Below, one piece after another: positions 26,406-35,049 of a stretch of 35,049 nucleotides of DNA (within the stretch, counting starts at the first letter, position 1; the number at the start of each line of letters is the position of its first letter). The notes under the pieces were generated by a model. It was not told the DNA's origin, did not search any database, and worked only from the letters and a program-made list of their open reading frames with translations. Source of the DNA: a virus. The stretch is taken from positions 1 to 35,049 of the IMG/VR virus record IMGVR_UViG_3300024346_007811; one strand, given 5' to 3'. Made by a program: the position numbers and the translations under genes.

Positions 26406-29111
26406 TTATCCTTCTAGGGCGTCAAGTCTTGCTTGAAGAGTATCTATCTTATTAACCATTTCTTTAAATGCTCCAACTAAATACATTGGTATCTTTTCAT
26501 ATGCTACAGACTCTGGAGCCCCATCCTTATATATAACAAGATCATTATTTGGCTCAATATCATGAACATCTTCTGCAATTAAACCAAGGTGGGTTTGATC
26601 TGGTCTATCTGAATAATCTGATTTAAAATTAAATGTGACTGGGCTTAAAGATCCAATTAAGCTATACATTAATGGTGTATTTTGATATTCAATATTTTCT
26701 TTGTATTGGCGGCTAGATGATGTTACATACACTCTAAGGTATCCGCTTGAATCTTGAACTACGGTAGATCCAGATCCTGGTGCAGTTGTTGAAGTTCCTA
26801 AAGTATTAGCAAATATCGCACCGCTTGTAAGAAGTTTTGTTTTTGGTCCGCTTGCAAGTCCCTGTGTATCGGATCCACCGTGACCTACCATGACGTTACC
26901 GCTGGCTCTTAAATCATTCCATCTAAATGTAGGGGTTCCTAGATCGTAGTTGGATCCTCCCCCCCAATAAGGGTAGCAGTGGGTTGTCCAACCACCAGTG
27001 CTTGTAGACTGAAAACCAATTCCTCCAATTGACAAGCAGTCTGCTCCGCCTAGGTTTCCTTTTGTATTTATAAATGATGTTCCGCTACCAGCTACTAAAG
27101 TCTGTCCAGTTAGTGTCCCTGCTTTTATTTTTTCAGCAGAAATTTCAAAAGCTGCTATAAAGTCTGCAACAACAGCATTAGCAGACAATGTTCCTGTTCT
27201 AATTAAACCGCCTTCAATTGTTGTTGTATTTGTTGGATTGGCTGTTGTGCTATTAATAAACTCAACAATCTTTTCTCTACTAAATCCAGAAGCGGGGAGA
27301 GCAGCATTTGATTTAGTGAATGCATCTGTAAGTCTAGTATTAAGGTTATTTCCGTTTATTGTTACACCTGTACCGAGTGTTCCTGTAAATGTTCCATTAG
27401 CTTGTAATGCATTTGCTCCTGCGCTTGCATTAGAGACTACCGTGGATGCCGCAGTTCCTCCAATCGTTACAGTTCCAGATATGGAGGTTGCTCCATCAAT
27501 AACTGCACCTGTTGCATAAAGCTTTCCGCTTGAATTTACTTTAAATGCGGCAGCTGAAGATGACTGTGAGCCTACCCAAATTCTATATTCATCTGTTGCG
27601 CTTAATTTTACAACAGAAGGTATTGTTCCTGTTGTATCTCCTAGCGTTATTGTTCCATTGCTTTCTAGCTTTGTATTACTACTAGAAATAGTTCCTGTAG
27701 TTTGTGCAGTTCCATTTATTGTCCATCCGCCGATATATCCTTGACGTGCATCAAGTTTTCCATCAGCTTGAGTAATTGCAACAGTCTGAGCATTATTAGT
27801 GTCGTATGCAAATAGTCCAGAGCTATTGAGTCTTACTCTTGCTCCTGCATTTGCAGCAGCACCAGCAAATAAAGAACCTCCGTTTAGCTGGACATCTCCA
27901 GTAAATGAACCACCAGTAGCATTTATTCTTCCTGTTGTGTATACATTGGAGCCATCCCAATATAAAAAGTTTGTTGCGCTACCAACTCTGAATTGGCCAG
28001 TGTTAAGCCAAAAGTTGTGTCCAAAGTTTGTAGAAGATTTATTCAATATTATTCCACTATAGGTGCCAGCAGTTTGGCTTGGTGTTATTGTTGTTGAAGT
28101 GTTAATTGATTGTGCTATGCCAGTTCCTATTTTAAATAGGTCTGCTGTTTTCCCGCCGATTGATAAAACTGATTTTAGCTGGGCCCATACATCTGCTGGT
28201 GCATCTGGATCTATAATTGGCCCAAAGGTTCCAGAGAATGGGGAAGCCCAAGAAATTGCATTGTATGGGCTCTTTGCTGTTACCTGATAGTAATATAATG
28301 TGTTTGGTATAAGTCCTGTTGTTGTAAACGATGTAGTTGTTTTACCATCTACCTGACCATATTCCCAAATTGGGTTTGGTGTAGTTGCTGGATTTTGTGT
28401 TGTCCATCTAATAACATACCCTGCTGTATTTGTATCAAAGTTTTGATTCCATGTAAATGTGGAGCCTGCACTAAATCCAGTTTTGTCATTTGCATCTATA
28501 AAAGGATAAGGTGTGGCTCCTGTTGGTGCAGAAGGAGGGGTAGAAGTATCTGGGTCCGCATTCTTTGGAGTTACTGATCCGCCAGCATCTGGTCCAACTG
28601 CAATTACATCTGTGTTGTTTTGAGTTAGCCACTTATCTCTTGATCTAACTTTAACCCAACGTGGTGCAAAGTCAGATGTATTAATACTAACATTTGTGGA
28701 GTTACCAACATACACAATATACTGATTAGCAAAATCTGCTGTAAGGCTTTCAAAAATAACAATATCTTCTTGAACGCTTGTTGGGTCTATTGTAAATTTA
28801 ACTCCATAGGACTTAAATCCTGCAGTTAGCGTTAGGCCTTGAACGCCTTTGGTTAAGTTGGGTATATCAAATCCATATGTAACTATTGGTGATCTTGGTC
28901 CTAGGCTTAACAATAAAGTTTCTGGGTCTTGGTATTCATACTGAAACCAAAATGAAAAGATTTTGTTTGCTCTAGTTAGCGGTACCTTTATTGTTATATC
29001 AAATGAATCGTTAGACTTTTCAGCAGCCTTAGCCGCAGCGGCTGTATCTGTTTTCTGTAAATCGGGCTTGCCATACCATTTTTCCCAATTTGCTGCGTCT
29101 AGTGCACCCAT
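26406..29111 (-). CDS. Tail fibre with fibronectin-III-like domain and S74 chaperone
   Basis: This 901-aa structural protein has an N-terminal beta-rich region with NKIFSFWFQYEYQDPETLL, a fibronectin-III-like domain (about 190-300: VIRWTTQNP, LIPNTLYYYQVTA) and a long Gly/Ser/Thr-rich fibre with repeated INATGG/GTISG-type turns. It ends in a peptidase S74 intramolecular chaperone (about 799-901). The chaperone shows SSRQYKENI (Ser799, Lys804 as the likely self-cleavage dyad), HLGLIAEDV and a C-terminal coil LQARLDALEG. The chaperone trimerises the fibre, then cuts itself off. It is the probable host-range determinant. The ATG follows the upstream stop with no gap. Confidence 0.88.
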   Translation of the reverse strand: MGALDAANWEKWYGKPDLQKTDTAAAAKAAEKSNDSFDITIKVPLTRANKIFSFWFQYEYQDPETLLLSLGPRSPIVTYGFDIPNLTKGVQGLTLTAGFKSYGVKFTIDPTSVQEDIVIFESLTADFANQYIVYVGNSTNVSINTSDFAPRWVKVRSRDKWLTQNNTDVIAVGPDAGGSVTPKNADPDTSTPPSAPTGATPYPFIDANDKTGFSAGSTFTWNQNFDTNTAGYVIRWTTQNPATTPNPIWEYGQVDGKTTTSFTTTGLIPNTLYYYQVTAKSPYNAISWASPFSGTFGPIIDPDAPADVWAQLKSVLSIGGKTADLFKIGTGIAQSINTSTTITPSQTAGTYSGIILNKSSTNFGHNFWLNTGQFRVGSATNFLYWDGSNVYTTGRINATGGSFTGDVQLNGGSLFAGAAANAGARVRLNSSGLFAYDTNNAQTVAITQADGKLDARQGYIGGWTINGTAQTTGTISSSNTKLESNGTITLGDTTGTIPSVVKLSATDEYRIWVGSQSSSAAAFKVNSSGKLYATGAVIDGATSISGTVTIGGTAASTVVSNASAGANALQANGTFTGTLGTGVTINGNNLNTRLTDAFTKSNAALPASGFSREKIVEFINSTTANPTNTTTIEGGLIRTGTLSANAVVADFIAAFEISAEKIKAGTLTGQTLVAGSGTSFINTKGNLGGADCLSIGGIGFQSTSTGGWTTHCYPYWGGGSNYDLGTPTFRWNDLRASGNVMVGHGGSDTQGLASGPKTKLLTSGAIFANTLGTSTTAPGSGSTVVQDSSGYLRVYVTSSSRQYKENIEYQNTPLMYSLIGSLSPVTFNFKSDYSDRPDQTHLGLIAEDVHDIEPNNDLVIYKDGAPESVAYEKIPMYLVGAFKEMVNKIDTLQARLDALEG

Positions 29112-30068
29112 TTAGAATGTTAATCCTAATCTATACTCAATATCCATCTGTCGGCCCAAGGACTTTGTAATTGGTGATGAAAGGACAGATCTGCTAATTA
29201 ATCCATAGTCTGACCTAAATGAGTCCTCATCATTAATTCTTAATCCATCCATAAGAACTGTAGATGATCCTGAAGACTTTGCTTTTACTCCAACTGATAT
29301 TCTTGTTATTGAAGTGTTGTCTGGAGTTCCGCTTCCGTATGAGCTGCTATATAAATTGTTTAAAGTTAAAGATTTTATCTTATTCCCTACAGAAAGATCT
29401 CCTAAGAATCTTATTTCATAGTAGTCTGTAGATGAGCTGTAGGCTCTAACAAATACATAATCTAGGTTTGTATCGCTTTGATTGTAAGCTAAAGTCATGC
29501 TGTCATTTGGGCTGTACCCAGATAGGTCCAAATTTAAATCGTAAGAATATTTTTTTAAAGAAGAAGATGTAGCAGCAATAGGTATGTAATACGTTCCTAT
29601 TAGGGGAATTGGTGTTGACACTGCTTCTACAGCTAGTCCAGCATCATCTAGCCAATACTGACCACTTTCAAAGTTGGATATAGAACGGCTAGAGTAGTCT
29701 GTAGATCCTAGAGTTACGCTTGGGTACAAGCCTATCTCATTAATTGTTCCAGATACTTCTGGTGGCAATGTTGCTTTATAGACTACCCCGTATGTTGTTA
29801 ATCCAGTAAGTGCACTAGTTTGTATATCTGGGCTACTTAAAGTAACTCTTGATTTATAAAACTCAAAACCTAACTGTGTATCATTTACGGTTGCTGCAGT
29901 AGTTGATATTCCTATTGCAATATCTTTTAATGGATTGGTTGATTGACCAGCTAGGTATTCAGTTATGTATCTTTTGCCGTACTTTGTTAAAATGTTTTTA
30001 GATCTTCCAATCTCAATTCCATCTTGCAAAAAAACATATTCTCCGTTTATCATTAATTTATATTGCAT
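29112..30068 (-). CDS. Tail structural protein
   Basis: This 318-aa protein begins MQYKLMINGEYVFLQDG, then KNILTKYGKRYITEYLAG, ATVNDTQLGFEFYKSRV and INEIGLYPS, segments I associate with baseplate or fibre-attachment proteins of aquatic siphophages. The C-terminal half is beta-rich and Ser-rich. No enzyme motif is present. It overlaps the upstream gene by 11 nt and abuts the fibre gene, so it probably forms the fibre's attachment to the tail tip. Confidence 0.68.
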   Translation of the reverse strand: MQYKLMINGEYVFLQDGIEIGRSKNILTKYGKRYITEYLAGQSTNPLKDIAIGISTTAATVNDTQLGFEFYKSRVTLSSPDIQTSALTGLTTYGVVYKATLPPEVSGTINEIGLYPSVTLGSTDYSSRSISNFESGQYWLDDAGLAVEAVSTPIPLIGTYYIPIAATSSSLKKYSYDLNLDLSGYSPNDSMTLAYNQSDTNLDYVFVRAYSSSTDYYEIRFLGDLSVGNKIKSLTLNNLYSSSYGSGTPDNTSITRISVGVKAKSSGSSTVLMDGLRINDEDSFRSDYGLISRSVLSSPITKSLGRQMDIEYRLGLTF

Positions 30069-30426
30069 ATCCTGCCACTCCCGTTACTTCGCTGCCGACG
30101 CTATTTTTTATGTTAAATTTAAATTCCACAAACTGATTTCCATTTCCATCAGTTACCATGTTCTTGCTAATCAATGTTATGTCTTCTAGTCTTGGTGCAC
30201 CCTTTGGGGTTATCTCTTCGTCACCCTCGCCCGTACCGTCGCCTGGATCATCTGGATCTTCTTCCTCATTGCCTACCCCTACAGACTGTACTGGCTCAAG
30301 GCTTCCCTTGTTAACAATAACATATGAGTCTGGATTAAGAACACCAATTAAAGGGTCTCCTGTGTATAACAAAATCTTTTTAGACTTTGGTATTTTAGAT
30401 GCGGGTACTTTAATGTTATCGGCCAT
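30058..30426 (-). CDS. Tail protein with acidic Gly/Asp/Glu linker
   Basis: This 122-aa protein has a basic N-terminus (KVPASKIPKSKKILLYTGDP), a low-complexity acidic linker (EEEDPDDPGDGTGEGDEE, about 54-71) and a beta-rich C-terminus (FVEFKFNIKNSVG). The linker may bind divalent metal or act as a spacer. No family is recognised. There is no ribosome binding site. An extended -10 box ends 6 nt before the ATG, so an internal leaderless promoter in the tail operon is predicted. Confidence 0.65.
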   Translation of the reverse strand: MADNIKVPASKIPKSKKILLYTGDPLIGVLNPDSYVIVNKGSLEPVQSVGVGNEEEDPDDPGDGTGEGDEEITPKGAPRLEDITLISKNMVTDGNGNQFVEFKFNIKNSVGSEVTGVAGYAI

Positions 30427-30432
30427 ATTTAC

Positions 30433-30441
30433 ATTCTACCA
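30433..30441 (-). promoter_or_regulatory. Leaderless-type extended -10 promoter in the tail operon
   Basis: TGG-TAGAAT on the minus strand is followed by 6 nt (GTAAAT) and the ATG at 30426. It lies in the 17-nt gap after the tail-hub gene. There is no clear -35 box. Confidence 0.5.
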
Positions 30442-30443
30442 TT

Positions 30444-33400
30444 TCATCCTGCATAAATCGATCTACAAACAACCTGGGTGGTTGGTGAATTTTGATCGTA
30501 TGTTGTATCTAAAGATAGCACAACATATTTGCCCACAGAAGGAGGAGAGGAATCTTCTGATGAATATAGCTTATTTAAAGGATATGATATTTCTACAACA
30601 TCTCCTATTTGGAGTAATGGATTTATAAATGTTTGAAGGGTAACAACCCTTTGTTGCTTGGCCCATTGGTCTGTCATCCAATCTGCCAGCTTCATAGCCT
30701 CTGATTCTTTTTGTATCCAGACCGACTCAAAGCTAACCTGCTCTGCTTTGTCGGCATCTGTTAATTTAGGATTCATATACTCGTACTGCTCAGTTGGTCC
30801 CAGGTAGTCTCCGACTACAATAAATTGTCTTTCTGCCCCGTTATCAAGAGGAGTAAATGCTCCTGTGTTATTCATTACAAATATATCCATTGTATATGAA
30901 TCTAAAGACGATCCCACAATTGTAACGTCTGGATTTTGAACAAGTATTGGGTATCTTGGAAATGTTGGGCCGCTAGCAAACCTAGACTTAACTCTCCTGA
31001 GCTCTCTAGCCACTGGGCCAAATTCTTTTACCCATATTGCATATTCTGCAGTTGTTCCTTTTTCAAAAACAAAATCTGATATAGTTTTTACAAGTGCTGA
31101 GTTTTCTCCGAGGAATCCGTGATAGATGCTAAAATAATTATTGCTGACAAACTCATTGTCTGTAATCGGAGCAGAATAAACATAATCAAAAGAACAAATT
31201 CCTTGCAATGAAACAAGCCCGATCTTATTGGTTAAAGTTATTGGAGACGTATCAACAACAGAAAACTGTTTGCTATTGATCATTATCTTAAATATTCTTG
31301 ATGCAGTACCATTAATTGTTTGATCGGTAGCCTTAATGTCAACTCTGTAAAGCTCTCCACCATTTATGTTAGTTATAATAGTTCCATCAGAATCTTTTTG
31401 ACTGCTTATCATTGACACTGGTTTGCCCGCTACTATTTTGTAGAAGTTTATATCCTTATAATTTGTTTCTCCATTTGAGTTTTGGGAAGTTCCCATGGTT
31501 AAGAAGTATCCACTTGAGTTAGAATCATTTAATGAAAAGGCTAATCCAGAAAGAGCTCTCTGCTCTCCTGTAGCTTGTTTAGTTTTTGGATCTACTATTA
31601 AAGGGAAATATAGATTTGTTCCTATAATAAAGTTCTTGCCCCCCGTATACTTGGCATTTGTGGTGGCCATTGAATATACTGTATTTAATGGATAAGAGGC
31701 TGGCTTGGTAGGATCAACGTTAGGCACTGGAATAGAATTTGGTGCCGTAAGAGTCATAAATGATCTTGAAATTGGATTTAATAAATTGTTTGTAGAGTCT
31801 GGAACCATGTTGGTTAGTTGAAATACATAATCGCTATCTGTAAATACTCCTGATACGGAATTCCATTTCTGGCCACGCCACTCTTCCTTTAGTGGTGTTA
31901 TGTTTGCACTGTGTGTAAGGTCAGCCGTATTGCCAGCTGGGACAACCCCAAAAGCATTTCTAGTTTTAATTCTGTATCTTCCAGTAGCTGCAAAAGTTTG
32001 TGGTGCAGCCAGACCTTGAAATTTTGAAACATCGGAATCTGAGGTCATCCACTTAACATCTGTAGGGCCAACATATTTTAATATAGATGGATTGTAGGTC
32101 GCTGTTGCCAACTTGACGTATGTATATTCTATTGCATCAAATTCAATTATTTCTTTGTCTAGTATTAGATACCCTGAAAAAGAATATATTTGCTTATCTC
32201 CACCTTCAACAACTACGGGCTCAATATGAACAACACCATTTGCAGAAACTTCTCCCGCAGAGTTTGTATCGGCAGGGGCTACAGGCAATAAGTCTTTTAC
32301 TAGTGCTCCTGCTCCTAACATAGAAACTGCTGATCTATAAATAGGTTCTGCTGAAGTTAGATAAGCTGATCCTAATTGTGGCGTATACACAACCTTTACT
32401 GCTTTTACTGTAGGAATGTTTTCTACATTCAAGTCTGATATATTTGCCAAGTTAGACCCAATTGCATTGTATCTAAAATTAAACTGTGTGCCCCTGTCTT
32501 TAAAGATATAATCTCTTGGATAAAATTGCAGCACATCGTTTTCATCAAATGTTGCAATCATCTGTGTATCCTTACAAAGGTCCTGTATGTGCTGCCATAC
32601 TGTTTGGGCGCTGTCTGTATACCAATATTGTGGAGTGATGCTTGCAGTATCGTTTGCTGGCAAATTAAAATTATAGTTAGTGAATCCAATTGAGTCTAGT
32701 AGCCTTCTTATAATTGCTGTAGATGACATCTCGCTTGTAACAACATCTGGTGGTTTTATGTATTGTAACTCTTTTGCACCGTCTAGTCCTGTTATATCTA
32801 TTTCTCCAAATTCACTTACAGTAAAGTCGTTTGTATAAAATACTCCAAGCTTTACTTTCTGTGATGCAATTGTTGTAAATGGAATAATCTTAACATTAGT
32901 GTATAGATTAACCTTAGACTTATCAAATGCAATTAATTTATCATGATATGCATACAGCTTATCAAATGCATTTATGGATAGATTAATAGAATTTGCTGTA
33001 ACATTTCCTACTGGAATTAATCCAGCTACTTCATCAGATGAATTTTTATTAATTGAAAATGATACCAGTCTGTCTGATACGTTTATTACATACTTGGGTG
33101 CTATCTCTATTATTCCTAAGTACCCGCCTGATTCTGATATTGTATTTACCTGAAGTTTTAGACCTGCAATATCAACAGGAGATGAAGGAGATGTAAACTC
33201 ATCTGTTGACCATGTTGATCCGTTGTAGTATAAATCTACCACGCCTTTGTTTGGAGCATCTGGGGCAGTTGTTCCTGTATAAATTAATGTTTCTGTTCCA
33301 GTAAGTCCTACTGTCTTTAAATTCCATGATGTAGGCTTGCCGTGTGATGTCTCAAACTTAATTGTAATTTTGTTTGTAACTGCTGCAACATTATTTATCT

Positions 33401-33851
33401 TAGGGTATGTTAGTGTTAGTATACAGTTTGATAAAGCATTGCTGGCTCCTGTTGTTTTAGCAATCCAGTACTTGTAAGCTGTCTTGACGCCTGGATAGTA
33501 GAGTCTATAATCAAATGCCTTTGATGAGTTATAGTTGGCTGCATTTAATACGCCTGAAGTTTTTCTGGCAGCAAGTGTGGGGTCTCCAAGAATCAAATAC
33601 TGTATCCCCGCAGACTTTGGTCTTCTTGGATCAATAATGCTTGTTATTGGAAAAAGCTTTTGATAAGGCTTGGCTCCTGATGGATTTGTGTATGCAAGGG
33701 ATCCTTCTGGATTATCTGTAGTTCCGCCTGGCCCCATAATTGTTGCGCCTGCAATCAAATCATTCATGTTGTATTCAAACCAGCAACCGTTAGTCATCTG
33801 AAGTGTTGTTGATTTATTTATAGCATCAAGTACTATTGGAGCTGATAACAT
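30444..33851 (-). CDS. Large tail hub/tip (baseplate) protein
   Basis: This 1135-aa protein opens APIVLDAINKSTTLQMTNGCWFEYNMNDLIAG and is beta-rich throughout. A central block (about 300-520, with FTTNDFTVSEF-like and SSTAIIRRLLDSIGFTNYNF segments) and a C-terminal domain (MKLADWMTDQWAKQQ, PLLQIGDVVEISYPLN, KYVVLSLDTTYD) resemble the tail-hub/central tail protein of siphophages. It follows the tape-measure and minor tail genes, the usual place for the distal tail and hub. A carbohydrate-binding insert in the middle is possible. The start overlaps the upstream stop as TAATG. Confidence 0.78.
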   Translation of the reverse strand: MLSAPIVLDAINKSTTLQMTNGCWFEYNMNDLIAGATIMGPGGTTDNPEGSLAYTNPSGAKPYQKLFPITSIIDPRRPKSAGIQYLILGDPTLAARKTSGVLNAANYNSSKAFDYRLYYPGVKTAYKYWIAKTTGASNALSNCILTLTYPKINNVAAVTNKITIKFETSHGKPTSWNLKTVGLTGTETLIYTGTTAPDAPNKGVVDLYYNGSTWSTDEFTSPSSPVDIAGLKLQVNTISESGGYLGIIEIAPKYVINVSDRLVSFSINKNSSDEVAGLIPVGNVTANSINLSINAFDKLYAYHDKLIAFDKSKVNLYTNVKIIPFTTIASQKVKLGVFYTNDFTVSEFGEIDITGLDGAKELQYIKPPDVVTSEMSSTAIIRRLLDSIGFTNYNFNLPANDTASITPQYWYTDSAQTVWQHIQDLCKDTQMIATFDENDVLQFYPRDYIFKDRGTQFNFRYNAIGSNLANISDLNVENIPTVKAVKVVYTPQLGSAYLTSAEPIYRSAVSMLGAGALVKDLLPVAPADTNSAGEVSANGVVHIEPVVVEGGDKQIYSFSGYLILDKEIIEFDAIEYTYVKLATATYNPSILKYVGPTDVKWMTSDSDVSKFQGLAAPQTFAATGRYRIKTRNAFGVVPAGNTADLTHSANITPLKEEWRGQKWNSVSGVFTDSDYVFQLTNMVPDSTNNLLNPISRSFMTLTAPNSIPVPNVDPTKPASYPLNTVYSMATTNAKYTGGKNFIIGTNLYFPLIVDPKTKQATGEQRALSGLAFSLNDSNSSGYFLTMGTSQNSNGETNYKDINFYKIVAGKPVSMISSQKDSDGTIITNINGGELYRVDIKATDQTINGTASRIFKIMINSKQFSVVDTSPITLTNKIGLVSLQGICSFDYVYSAPITDNEFVSNNYFSIYHGFLGENSALVKTISDFVFEKGTTAEYAIWVKEFGPVARELRRVKSRFASGPTFPRYPILVQNPDVTIVGSSLDSYTMDIFVMNNTGAFTPLDNGAERQFIVVGDYLGPTEQYEYMNPKLTDADKAEQVSFESVWIQKESEAMKLADWMTDQWAKQQRVVTLQTFINPLLQIGDVVEISYPLNKLYSSEDSSPPSVGKYVVLSLDTTYDQNSPTTQVVCRSIYAG

Positions 33852-34309
33852 TATACTTCTTCCAGGCTAATAGAAACATCCCAAAACTCTTGAGCAACAT
33901 CTGCAGTTTTTTCTTTTACATTTCTTTTAATCACAGTAAATGAGCAAGCTGTAAATGACATTGTTAAAATTTCATCTCTTGCAGATACTCCGTTATATGA
34001 TATCTTAACCTTAAAGGTTCCTGTTCCTTTGCCATGGTAAAAAGACCTTAAGGAAGAAGCCCCTAGTCCACCATCAACTGTCATGGCGTCATTGGTTGGT
34101 AGCATGCTCCAACTTGCGCCTATGGATTTTTTATCTGCAATAAATATTTTTCTGAGGGAGCCGTTAGACATTCTTTGAGTACTTTCAATTCTATTAGTAT
34201 CAATTGAAACGGGTGCTCTGTTATGCTCAGTTATTTTTGACCATACTGGTGTGTCGTTTGTTGATGTATCTAAAAATAGTAGGGAGCCTACTGGCAGGGT
34301 TAGCGTCAT
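33851..34309 (-). CDS. Minor tail protein
   Basis: This 152-aa protein has LPVGSLLFLDTST, VWSKITEHNRAPVSID, RMSNGSLRKIFIADKKSIGASWSML and a C-terminal FWDVSISLEEV. It is beta-rich and has no catalytic motif. Its place directly after the tape-measure gene suggests a distal-tail protein. It is coupled to the tape measure by ATGA and to the hub gene by TAATG. Confidence 0.7.
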   Translation of the reverse strand: MTLTLPVGSLLFLDTSTNDTPVWSKITEHNRAPVSIDTNRIESTQRMSNGSLRKIFIADKKSIGASWSMLPTNDAMTVDGGLGASSLRSFYHGKGTGTFKVKISYNGVSARDEILTMSFTACSFTVIKRNVKEKTADVAQEFWDVSISLEEV

Positions 34310-35049
34310 GTTCTAATACTCACATTCTTATTGCTTCCAACCATTTTACCATTAATCGAATCAATACTCTTGATTGCGGTAATTGTTTTTCTAGTAACAA
34401 GATCTGACAATTGATTAATATCCCCATCGTAACCATTAATATTATTTGTAATATTAACTACAGCTCCTGAACCTGAAGATACGCCTCTATCTCTCATAGG
34501 CTCAAATCTTAAAGCTGCCTGCTTAACATCATATTTTGGAGAAGCATATGGAACTTTGCCCATGTTTGGAACAACCATATTGTTAAATAACATTTCTGGA
34601 CCACGGTCTCCAACAATAGTAGGAACCTTTGGATTTACATTCATCATTCCGTAGCCAGCCTTGACTGGCTTTCCTAGTGTTTGGCTCTCATCATTAAATG
34701 ATTTAATAACACCAGTCATTTTATCTACAGCATATGTCTTTCCGCCATGCTTAAATAAGTAATATTGATCTCCCGCTGCTCCAGTAAATTGCTTGGACTG
34801 CCTATCAGTTACAGCTTTCTTACTTGCTTCTTTTAAGGTCATATCTGTCTTGCTGTAGGTAGACATTGGGTTTCCGAATGACTGTCCCTTAGATCCTGAA
34901 TTATCTGGAGTCTTAGAAACATCCATCTTGACTTTATTAATATATATGTCTCCACTACCCATAGTAATTCCCTTTGCAGCCAACCCCTTGGCGATTGCAT
35001 CTGAAGTGGTATTAACCATATCTAGGCCTTGTGTTACAACATCTATTTT
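34306..35049 (-). CDS. Tape-measure protein, C-terminal part (runs off the window)
   Basis: The frame is open to the window edge without a stop, so the start lies beyond 35049; the ATG at 35019 is internal. The visible end, about 247 aa, has KHGGKTYAVDKMTGVIKSF and PTIVGDRGPEMLFNNMVVPN. The G-D/E-R-G-P-E motif is typical of tape-measure C-termini. It closes with NITNNINGYDGDINQLSDLV. The protein sets tail length and is probably partly processed. Gly/Met/Asn richness is normal for the family's end. Confidence 0.82.
   Translation of the reverse strand, partial: KIDVVTQGLDMVNTTSDAIAKGLAAKGITMGSGDIYINKVKMDVSKTPDNSGSKGQSFGNPMSTYSKTDMTLKEASKKAVTDRQSKQFTGAAGDQYYLFKHGGKTYAVDKMTGVIKSFNDESQTLGKPVKAGYGMMNVNPKVPTIVGDRGPEMLFNNMVVPNMGKVPYASPKYDVKQAALRFEPMRDRGVSSGSGAVVNITNNINGYDGDINQLSDLVTRKTITAIKSIDSINGKMVGSNKNVSIRT

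Noticed and set aside
30158-30628. Plus-strand open frame over the tail genes
   Set aside because: It is an antisense shadow of the acidic-linker gene and the end of the hub gene, Ser/Pro-rich with no signals.

Overview
The window is a contiguous stretch of an AT-rich, tailed double-stranded DNA phage (Caudoviricetes, probably a siphovirus). All credible genes lie on the minus strand, so the biological reading direction runs from 35049 down to 1. Hallmarks are a tape-measure C-terminus, a terminase pair, a CHAP lysin, three tRNAs and a nearly complete replisome. I see no integrase, rRNA, CRISPR array or insertion sequence. The host is inferred, not proven. Leaderless-looking promoters, the CxxC-rich small proteins and the DnaE-type polymerase suggest an actinobacterial (perhaps freshwater) host.

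Layout in transcription order. (1) 35049-25763: tail module, with tape-measure end, minor tail protein, a large tail-hub/tip protein, two further tail proteins, a fibre with a fibronectin-like domain and an S74 self-cleaving chaperone, a coiled-coil peptide and a receptor-binding-like protein. (2) 25758-25694: a control point with a sigma70-type promoter, a 21-bp palindromic operator over its -10 box and a terminator hairpin just downstream. (3) 25677-9722: replication, recombination and nucleotide metabolism. It contains a metallophosphoesterase, an HTH protein, DnaB helicase, DnaG-type primase, a gp32-like SSB, DnaE polymerase, MazG, RecA, two PD-(D/E)XK-type nucleases (one Cas4-like with a putative Fe-S cluster), a 2OG-Fe(II) oxygenase, a RuvC-like resolvase and many small zinc-ribbon or unknown proteins. 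Genes are chained by 1- to 14-nt overlaps. (4) 9694-7130: small and large terminase subunits and a small zinc-ribbon protein. (5) 7140-2647: an accessory cassette of three SGNH-like proteins, a NodU/TobZ-type carbamoyltransferase and three tRNAs. (6) 2617-1: a short-chain dehydrogenase, CHAP lysin, staphylococcal-type nuclease, Hsp20 chaperone, a structured intergenic region, an FmdB zinc ribbon and the start of another gene.

Several genes too short for routine ORF calling were found by reading the gaps: a 48-aa HTH protein, a 54-aa XapX-like membrane protein, a 34-aa membrane peptide, 47-aa and 44-aa unknowns and a 36-aa C2H2 zinc finger. Each overlaps its neighbours by a start/stop junction. 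Regulatory reading shows two promoter classes. One has -35 and -10 boxes 17 bp apart and sits just before tRNAs or before genes with good ribosome binding sites. The other is an extended -10 box placed exactly 6 nt before the ATG of genes lacking a ribosome binding site, which predicts leaderless mRNAs.

The most unusual parts are the carbamoyltransferase/SGNH cassette, the operator-terminator control point, a candidate structured RNA downstream of hsp20, and three tandem diverged paralogues next to the polymerase gene.
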